64,000 nucleotides of DNA from DZBG01 sp049241565 (lineage in GTDB: Bacteria > Bdellovibrionota > Bacteriovoracia > Bacteriovoracales > Bacteriovoracaceae), in NCBI GenBank assembly GCA_049241565.1, contig JBMLQL010000047.1:123395-187394 (forward strand), read 5' to 3'. Made by a program: the position numbers and the translations under genes. This document shows positions 59,202 through 64,000 of the stretch, piece by piece. Within the stretch, counting starts at the first letter, position 1. Every line of letters begins with the position of its first letter. The notes under the pieces were generated by a model that worked only from the letters and a program-made list of their open reading frames with translations, had not been told where the DNA came from and did not search any database.

Positions 59202-59428
59202 GTGAAAAACTTAGCAGATCTTTTATTTTATTATTTTTCCTCGTTTTTTATCAATTAGACTACAGAGAAAGAGTCACTGGGAGTATCAGTATCCCTGGTT
59301 TTAAAGAAATTTCTGTGACAAAAAGTTTTGAGACAAGATATAGGCCTATAAAAAAATCAAATAAAGAATTCTCTATCCATAAGAATGAGCGTAGAGAGCC
59401 ACCAAAAGATTCCACTCCATATCTATAA
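59198..59428 (+). CDS. Small membrane-anchored or exported protein, third of the trio
   Basis: 76 residues with one N-terminal hydrophobic segment (FILLFFLVFYQL) and a basic tail. The middle, GSISIPGFKEISVTKSFETRY, again resembles the repeat unit of the preceding protein. Overlaps it by ATGA. Function unknown. Confidence 0.6.
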   Translation: MSEKLSRSFILLFFLVFYQLDYRERVTGSISIPGFKEISVTKSFETRYRPIKKSNKEFSIHKNERREPPKDSTPYL

Positions 59429-59486
59429 ATAAATCCAGTAGATTTTTAGAGAACAACGGTTTAAACTTGATTAAACAAGGATCATC

Positions 59487-60059
59487 ATGAAAAAATTCTC
59501 TCTACTACTTCTCATCATCATTTTAATGCAATCAGCCCATGCAAGTCTTATTGTCACAGATAAGGATGAACTAGCCTCAGTTACTCTTCACACAGAAATT
59601 ATCCAGGCAAGCAAACGGGTTTACCTAGCCGCTGACTTTGAGGCAAAACATACAAATGGAATGATTGGCTGCCATCTTAAGATCGAGCATAAAAATGGAT
59701 TATCTACAGGATCTGTCTATCATCTTGAAGAATCCACAAGTTTGCTCCCGAAAGAGAATATTTCATTTAACCTAGGGCTTTTTCCAGAACGCTTTCACGC
59801 CTCAGGACTCGACGTGAAGGCCAATTTGATCTGTCGACGAGTGACATTCTTCGATAAGTTCAAAAAAACCAAAAAGCTTGTCAAATCAAACCCTCCCACT
59901 GAAAAGATCTGTTGTCGCCTTAGTCCAATCCACCTTAACTGCGCCACTCAACCCGATGACTCTTCTGTAGAAATTAATAAGACAACCCAGCTCAATCTCA
60001 TCCAAAAAGATCCTAACGATTATCCAAGTTGTTGGCCTCAAGACGAAGAAGAAGATTGA
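59487..60059 (+). CDS. Secreted Cys-rich protein, unknown
   Basis: 190 residues: signal peptide (MKKFSLLLLIIILMQSAHA) and a beta-rich mature domain with six cysteines (IGCHL, LICRR, KICCRL, LNCATQ, PSCWPQ) and an acidic EEED end. AAGGATCATC precedes the ATG. No family recognised. Confidence 0.68.
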   Translation: MKKFSLLLLIIILMQSAHASLIVTDKDELASVTLHTEIIQASKRVYLAADFEAKHTNGMIGCHLKIEHKNGLSTGSVYHLEESTSLLPKENISFNLGLFPERFHASGLDVKANLICRRVTFFDKFKKTKKLVKSNPPTEKICCRLSPIHLNCATQPDDSSVEINKTTQLNLIQKDPNDYPSCWPQDEEED

Positions 60060-60158
60060 TAAAACATGATCTTACTATTCAGCAATACAAACTAAAGGAA
60101 TTTAAAATTAGATATTTGGGCTGGAATGGAATATTTTTTCCTATCCCAGCTCCGCCGA

Positions 60159-60196
60159 AAATATTATCAACCAAAAGTCATGATTTGATAATATTT
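60159..60196 (+). promoter_or_regulatory. Perfect 12-bp stem-loop abutting a ribosome-binding site
   Basis: Arms 60159-60170 and 60185-60196, 14-base loop, immediately before AAGGGAGGA of the gene at 60209. May be an operator or an mRNA hairpin that tunes translation. Confidence 0.5.
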
Positions 60197-60208
60197 AAGG
60201 GAGGACTT

Positions 60209-60637
60209 ATGAAAAATTTGTTTAATTTTATGGCACTAAGTATTCTACTTCTAGGAACTCAGGCCAATGCTAGTTGCTTAGTAGAAATCAAAAAAGGTGA
60301 TGTTTTAGTTCACGATAACAGCGTGCTTGTGGAAAAAAGATCAGGTTTCTTCCATGAATTTGCGGATGAGTTTACTAAAGCTGGCTACGACGTCTGTATA
60401 GGCTCGCAATGCAAAGGTCAAAATGTTGATCTTACTTTTAGAGTCGTGCTCTCTGCTAATTTTGAGAAAAATGTTCTCCCCTTTGGTTATAGCAAAGGTC
60501 AATATTTTACAGCGCTTTCAATGAGCCTAGACGATAATCAGCTTACGAACTCATACACAAGCAAAGACCTCAAAGGCTCTGTTAAAAAAGCTCAAGGAAT
60601 TCTTAGAAAAAATATCCCAAAATGCGCTCTTAACTAA
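60209..60637 (+). CDS. Small secreted protein, unknown
   Basis: 142 residues from ATG 60209 (AAGGGAGGA upstream; the longer frame from 60029 is rejected). Signal peptide ends NASC; four Cys in the mature part (SCLVEI, YDVCIGSQCKG, PKCALN). Beta-rich; no family recognised. Confidence 0.68.
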   Translation: MKNLFNFMALSILLLGTQANASCLVEIKKGDVLVHDNSVLVEKRSGFFHEFADEFTKAGYDVCIGSQCKGQNVDLTFRVVLSANFEKNVLPFGYSKGQYFTALSMSLDDNQLTNSYTSKDLKGSVKKAQGILRKNIPKCALN

Positions 60638-60654
60638 AAACACAAGATAGTTCT

Positions 60655-60699
60655 ATCTTTCTATCTGAAGAAGCGAGCTTGTCCTTCAGATAGAAAGAT
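60655..60699. terminator. Long perfect hairpin between convergent genes
   Basis: Sixteen-bp perfect stem (60655-60670 with 60684-60699) and a 13-base loop. No T run, but such stems between converging genes usually stop or protect transcripts from both sides. Confidence 0.65.
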
Positions 60700-61895
60700 T
60701 AAAATGAAGATGATTTCGAGATGGAACCTTTCTTTAAAGTATAAGTTCCCTTACGATATTCGATATCTATCTTTCGATCAACTTTCGCACGGTAGACTAG
60801 CCTGCTAACCTTTATAAGATCTTCTTTGGCCTCTGCAGGTTCTCCCCAAACTAATTCAAACAGATGTGCTGCACGGATAGGACCATTGGCTTTAAACAAA
60901 TGATCCACAAGTGCATCTAACTTTGATGGATACTCTTTTTGTGGGTCTAACCTAAAAAACGACTGTTGAGGATGATGTTTTTCCAGACAAAGGGAGAAAA
61001 GTGATCTTTTGCCATTATACACAAGAAACTCTTTATACAGTTCAGGAGAACTTTTACTTAACCTACCCCAAATCTCTCTTGCCCCTTCGATATTGTTCTC
61101 CTCAAGCATTTGAATACATTTGATCTGATCAAATAACATTGGCGTCCCCTTAAAGTCCTTTTCATAGGCATAAAGAGGTGTGTTTAAAATTAAATGATCC
61201 AGCATCTTTTTCATGTAATTGTAATTTTCACTCAGACTGAATTTTCTAAACTTCTTTGAAGACTCAAGGATCTCTCTGGCGCCCAAAAGATCATTTATCT
61301 GGATGAAAAAGATGAATTTATCTATGAGATGGCGAGTTTTATCATCTTCATTCATAGAAAAAAAATGCTGATCTATCTTTATCAAAACATCTTTCGCCTC
61401 AATTTCTAATCCAGAAAGTTGAAAGAAACAGAACTTTGAACGAAGAAATTTTAGAGCTTGTTTACCATCTTGAGGATTTATACTCTCCATCCGATCAAAT
61501 TCTATCTTCATTGATTTGATATCTTCAAGATTAGCAAAGATCCAAAAGAGAGTGAAGCTTGCATGAAAAACAAAGTAAGTGGCATTACATTTTTCAAATA
61601 AAGCGATTGCCTTTTCCAAGTTCGTTTTTGCGTCGTCAAACTTTGTAAGATTATTAAAAGCTGATCCCAAGATCATTAATCGTTGAGCTTCTATGAAATT
61701 TGAAGTCCCAGAAGATAAACGAAGTAAAGCACTTATGACTTCTTCGTTTTTATTATCACGGATATTTAAATGAGCCTGTAAAATACTTTTTTCTGTTGCA
61801 CTTAAACGATTGTCGGCCAAAAAGGCTTTTACCTTGTGGGGGTAAGTATTAAATTCAACAAGAACTTGAGCAAAAGTTTTTTCTAGAATACTCAT
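60699..61895 (-). CDS. TPR-like protein with C-terminal winged helix, candidate regulator
   Basis: 398 residues. Helical repeats fill residues 1-300 (e.g. KFDDAKTNLEKAIALFEKCN, GAREILESSKKFRKFSLSE). The C-terminus resembles an OmpR/PhoB winged helix: LVDHLFKANGPIRAAHLFELVWGE, KVSRLVYRAKVDRKIDIEYRKGTYTLKK. The order (repeats first, DNA-binding domain last) suggests a transcription factor that senses via its TPR part. It overlaps the upstream secreted-protein gene by four bases, so the two are coupled. Function inferred. Confidence 0.7.
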   Translation of the reverse strand: MSILEKTFAQVLVEFNTYPHKVKAFLADNRLSATEKSILQAHLNIRDNKNEEVISALLRLSSGTSNFIEAQRLMILGSAFNNLTKFDDAKTNLEKAIALFEKCNATYFVFHASFTLFWIFANLEDIKSMKIEFDRMESINPQDGKQALKFLRSKFCFFQLSGLEIEAKDVLIKIDQHFFSMNEDDKTRHLIDKFIFFIQINDLLGAREILESSKKFRKFSLSENYNYMKKMLDHLILNTPLYAYEKDFKGTPMLFDQIKCIQMLEENNIEGAREIWGRLSKSSPELYKEFLVYNGKRSLFSLCLEKHHPQQSFFRLDPQKEYPSKLDALVDHLFKANGPIRAAHLFELVWGEPAEAKEDLIKVSRLVYRAKVDRKIDIEYRKGTYTLKKGSISKSSSF

Positions 61896-62404
61896 TTAGA
61901 ATTCATCTGTCCTTGTTTTGTAAAAAACTCAAGGAGAATCTCTGTTGTTTCAGAATCAATTTGAAGTTTTTTCTGTATCAACAGAGGAATCTTGTCGTCT
62001 TTATTTACAATTGTCATGATTTCGTTAAGTGTATGTGATTTCTTTTTTAGGCATAGTGTGGTTTTATCACTGTGTAGACATAACTCAGCTTTTCCCACTT
62101 CTTTCAAAGTAGGAACTTTCATCCCAAATGCAATATTATAATAACTGTCAAGGATAGTGTAACCCTTCGGAATTTTTTTTCTTAAACCACAACTATGCTC
62201 CATATGAGCTAAGTACTTTCCTAAAATTTCAAGTTTCTTTTCCGATGAATCTTCTTCAGATAGTAATTGAGTTTTGAAACTTTCTAAGATGATAGTTATT
62301 GGATTTTTATCTTTCGTTTTCAATGTGCCCCCACCGGTCGTTCTCACCTGGGTGAAGGAATTAAAAGAATAAAGAAAGATTGTTATCAAGAATACACTTC
62401 TCAT
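61892..62404 (-). CDS. Secreted protein, unknown
   Basis: 170 residues from ATG 62404 (AAGGGG upstream; the longer frame from 62488 is rejected). Signal peptide ends NSFT, then VRTTGGGT, a Gly-rich opening, and a helical body with three Cys (HSCGLRK, AELCLHS, TTLCLKK). Coupled to the TPR-winged-helix gene, so it may be its partner or signal. Confidence 0.65.
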   Translation of the reverse strand: MRSVFLITIFLYSFNSFTQVRTTGGGTLKTKDKNPITIILESFKTQLLSEEDSSEKKLEILGKYLAHMEHSCGLRKKIPKGYTILDSYYNIAFGMKVPTLKEVGKAELCLHSDKTTLCLKKKSHTLNEIMTIVNKDDKIPLLIQKKLQIDSETTEILLEFFTKQGQMNSK

Positions 62405-62577
62405 AATTCCCCTTATCGGTGCCAAGGAGAAGTATCTTGACCCCCCTTCCCCACCCTTCTGTAAGTAATTGAAATTACGAAAACACAATAGGAATATTTT
62501 TTGTCCTAATCAAACCCAGTAATCTGTAACATTGGAAAAAATTATTACAAAAACAATTCATCAAAAGGGAGATTATT

Positions 62578-62910
62578 ATGAAAATTTTGTTAATGACAAC
62601 TCTGAGTCTCATGTTTTCAGTAACTGCATTTTCTCAAGATCTTGGAAAAGCTTCCCCGGCCTCAAAAAAAGATGTAAGAATTTTATGCAAATCAATTGAG
62701 GAGCTTCAAGAAAATGAAGCGTCAGACGAAGCCGTTGATTTAGAAAAATGTCTAAAAACAAAAATGCTCTCACGTACTGTGAGTGAGGGAATTGTTGAAG
62801 TTAAAGGAAGAATTCTCTTTAATTCATCAGATCGCAGTTTTAAAAGAAACTGTGAGGTTTCTTACTATATATTAACAAGTCAAATAATTGCTGAGCCTCT
62901 TTGTCAATAA
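62578..62910 (+). CDS. Small secreted protein, unknown
   Basis: 110 residues: signal peptide (MKILLMTTLSLMFSVTAFS), four Cys (RILCKS, EKCLKT, RNCEVSYYI, PLCQ). AAGGGAGA lies upstream. Divergent from the preceding minus-strand pair. No family recognised. Confidence 0.65.
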   Translation: MKILLMTTLSLMFSVTAFSQDLGKASPASKKDVRILCKSIEELQENEASDEAVDLEKCLKTKMLSRTVSEGIVEVKGRILFNSSDRSFKRNCEVSYYILTSQIIAEPLCQ

Positions 62911-62931
62911 TCTCATCATTGGGAGTAAATT

Positions 62932-63441
62932 ATGAAAAATCTATTTTTTATGGGCATTCTTCTTTCACTAAACGCTTTTGGCCAGTGGACTAATCCCTAC
63001 GCCTGCAATCCAAGCCAGTTAAAAGAATGCTGGATTACATGTTTTAATTCCGATGCAGTCCATGGTGGAGATCAGATGGTACGACTTTATATAACTCCAA
63101 TGAAAGAAGGTCGTGCTCAATACTTAATTCAAAAAGAATCACTCTTTTGGGGAATGAGAACGACGGACTCTGGGCATATTGTGCGTGATGCAGATTCTGC
63201 GATAAGTATAAGGCTTTCTCTTGGTCAATCGAGCTTAAATGTATCAACTAAAAAGGAGAGTATACTTCAAAATAATAAGTGGACACTTTCTGGTCGATCA
63301 AATGTAGCTGGTGAGATCAGAAACATGGTCTGTAGTTATGATACAAAGACAAGCCTAATGGAATATGACTTTAAGTACACCCCTGATTTCCCGAAAGATT
63401 TTTTTAGAAACTTCTATGGGAATCAGCTGATAAGAGAATAA
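62932..63441 (+). CDS. Secreted protein, unknown
   Basis: 169 residues: signal peptide (MKNLFFMGILLSLNAFG), then WTNPYACNPSQLKECWITCFNSD with three Cys and a later MVCSYDT. Beta-rich. GGGAG precedes the ATG, 21 bases after the preceding gene; probably co-transcribed. Confidence 0.65.
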   Translation: MKNLFFMGILLSLNAFGQWTNPYACNPSQLKECWITCFNSDAVHGGDQMVRLYITPMKEGRAQYLIQKESLFWGMRTTDSGHIVRDADSAISIRLSLGQSSLNVSTKKESILQNNKWTLSGRSNVAGEIRNMVCSYDTKTSLMEYDFKYTPDFPKDFFRNFYGNQLIRE

Positions 63442-63487
63442 AAAAAGTTGATAATTACGTTTGTACACAACACAAGGGAACCTAAGT

Positions 63488-63781
63488 ATGAAAAAAATAT
63501 TATTCTGCCTCGCGCTTTTAAGTTCAATTTCCTCTTATGCGACAACAGTTACAATTGAACGTTCAGTCTATGGAAGTTCACTAAAAAGTTGCCAAGAGGC
63601 AAATCAAAAACTTTCGACAAGAGTTTTGAATGTTCGAGGCGAAGTCTTATCAACTCAATTAAAAGAATGCAAAACACTAGAAATTAACGGAAGATTTGGT
63701 GAACCAGGGAAAAAAAGAACACTTTTTAGCCAGAAAGCAAAACTTGTCATTCAAGTCGACAATGTCATTGGGAACTACTAA
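63488..63781 (+). CDS. Small secreted two-Cys protein
   Basis: 97 residues from ATG 63488 (AAGGGA upstream). Signal peptide ends SSYA. Two Cys in KSCQEANQK and KECKTLEI. In size and layout it resembles the proteins at 3445 and 23522. Function unknown. Confidence 0.65.
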   Translation: MKKILFCLALLSSISSYATTVTIERSVYGSSLKSCQEANQKLSTRVLNVRGEVLSTQLKECKTLEINGRFGEPGKKRTLFSQKAKLVIQVDNVIGNY

Positions 63782-63801
63782 ACAACAACAACAACAACAA
63801 C
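63782..63801 (+). repeat. Short (ACA)n microsatellite
   Basis: Six and two-thirds copies of ACA directly after the stop codon. Slippage-prone, function unknown. The rest of 63802-64000 shows no gene; an eight-codon frame after GAGAGG at 63960 is not supported. Confidence 0.8.
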
Positions 63802-64000
63802 CGAGGCGACAAGACTTTAGTGCGGTCTAAACCTCTAATAATACATTGGAGAATTTTATTTACTGGGTTTCTAGATATAGTAAGAAAATTAGTAGAACTT
63901 AAAAGATCGATGTAAATGAGAGGTAATATGAAAAGCTCAATGATATGGCTTAGTTAAGAATTGCGTTTACATGTAGACTAAAAAGATTGCCTATTAATAG

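Noticed and set aside
1..64000. CRISPR arrays, insertion sequences, prophage genes, riboswitches, rRNA
   Set aside because: No spaced direct repeats, transposase, integrase or phage structural motifs, no recognisable riboswitch core and no rRNA sequence were seen on either strand.
63960..64000. Start of another gene after GAGAGG near the right edge
   Set aside because: The frame stops after eight codons; no support for a coding region.

Overview
The window looks like a chromosomal stretch of a low-to-moderate GC Gram-negative bacterium, roughly 40% GC by eye. It carries outer-membrane lipoproteins, an OmpA-type protein, cytochrome bd, YceI and HtpX. The many small signal-peptide proteins, secreted cysteine-peptidase and transglutaminase-like folds, and the gene content fit the Bdellovibrionota (Bdellovibrio/Bacteriovorax-type predators). 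That assignment is inference; no rRNA or other decisive marker is present. A 100-base N run at 56985-57084 shows this is a draft assembly.

Layout. 1-4 kb: start of a MoxR AAA+ gene, a small acidic protein, a large secreted transglutaminase-like protein and a frameshifted small secreted protein. 4-13 kb: fadD, a methyltransferase/hydrolase divergent pair, a large secreted coiled-coil protein, an MnmD-like and nitronate-monooxygenase pair, and htpX. 13-20.5 kb: a papain-like exported protein, an L,D-transpeptidase/SIMPL/methyltransferase operon, a RimB-type protease, and RNA methyltransferases (TrmH/SpoU, RlmM-like, RlmI). 20.5-22.8 kb: a minus-strand operon joining MerP-like and MerT-like proteins to an ECF sigma factor and a membrane protein. 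22.8-32.4 kb: TatD, an O-methyltransferase, a flavin reductase, a glycosyltransferase, RbgA, an OmpA lipoprotein with a sigma54-like promoter, and an MFS/GPx/pirin operon. 32.4-44.4 kb: a YceI and b561-like pair, RlmG, an esterase, an OsmC-YcaO fusion, a YiiX-like hydrolase, cydAB, an old yellow enzyme with tRNA-Cys, and an Rrf2 regulator. 44.5-54.6 kb: CsbD, a LysR regulator, two transglutaminase-elicitor-like exported proteins, a trypsin-like lipoprotein, a dienelactone hydrolase, two DUF3606 genes and radD. 54.6-64 kb: an exported catalase-peroxidase, a truncated ATPase start at the gap, and an island of small secreted proteins of unknown function, including one with a fourfold internal repeat.

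Themes. There are at least eight class I or SPOUT methyltransferases in 36 kb, most of them RNA-directed. Oxidative and thiol stress functions (KatG, GPx, OYE, pirin, OsmC-YcaO, cytochrome bd) are also dense.

Two genome-style signals run through the window. First, about 18 genes have a -10-like hexamer 5-8 bases (usually 6-7) before the start codon and no Shine-Dalgarno sequence, which suggests frequent leaderless transcription. Second, the palindrome GGCC is strongly over-used in the housekeeping genes, mostly as a codon ending in G followed by Ala GCC. It falls close to expectation in the 57-64 kb island, which may therefore have a different history.
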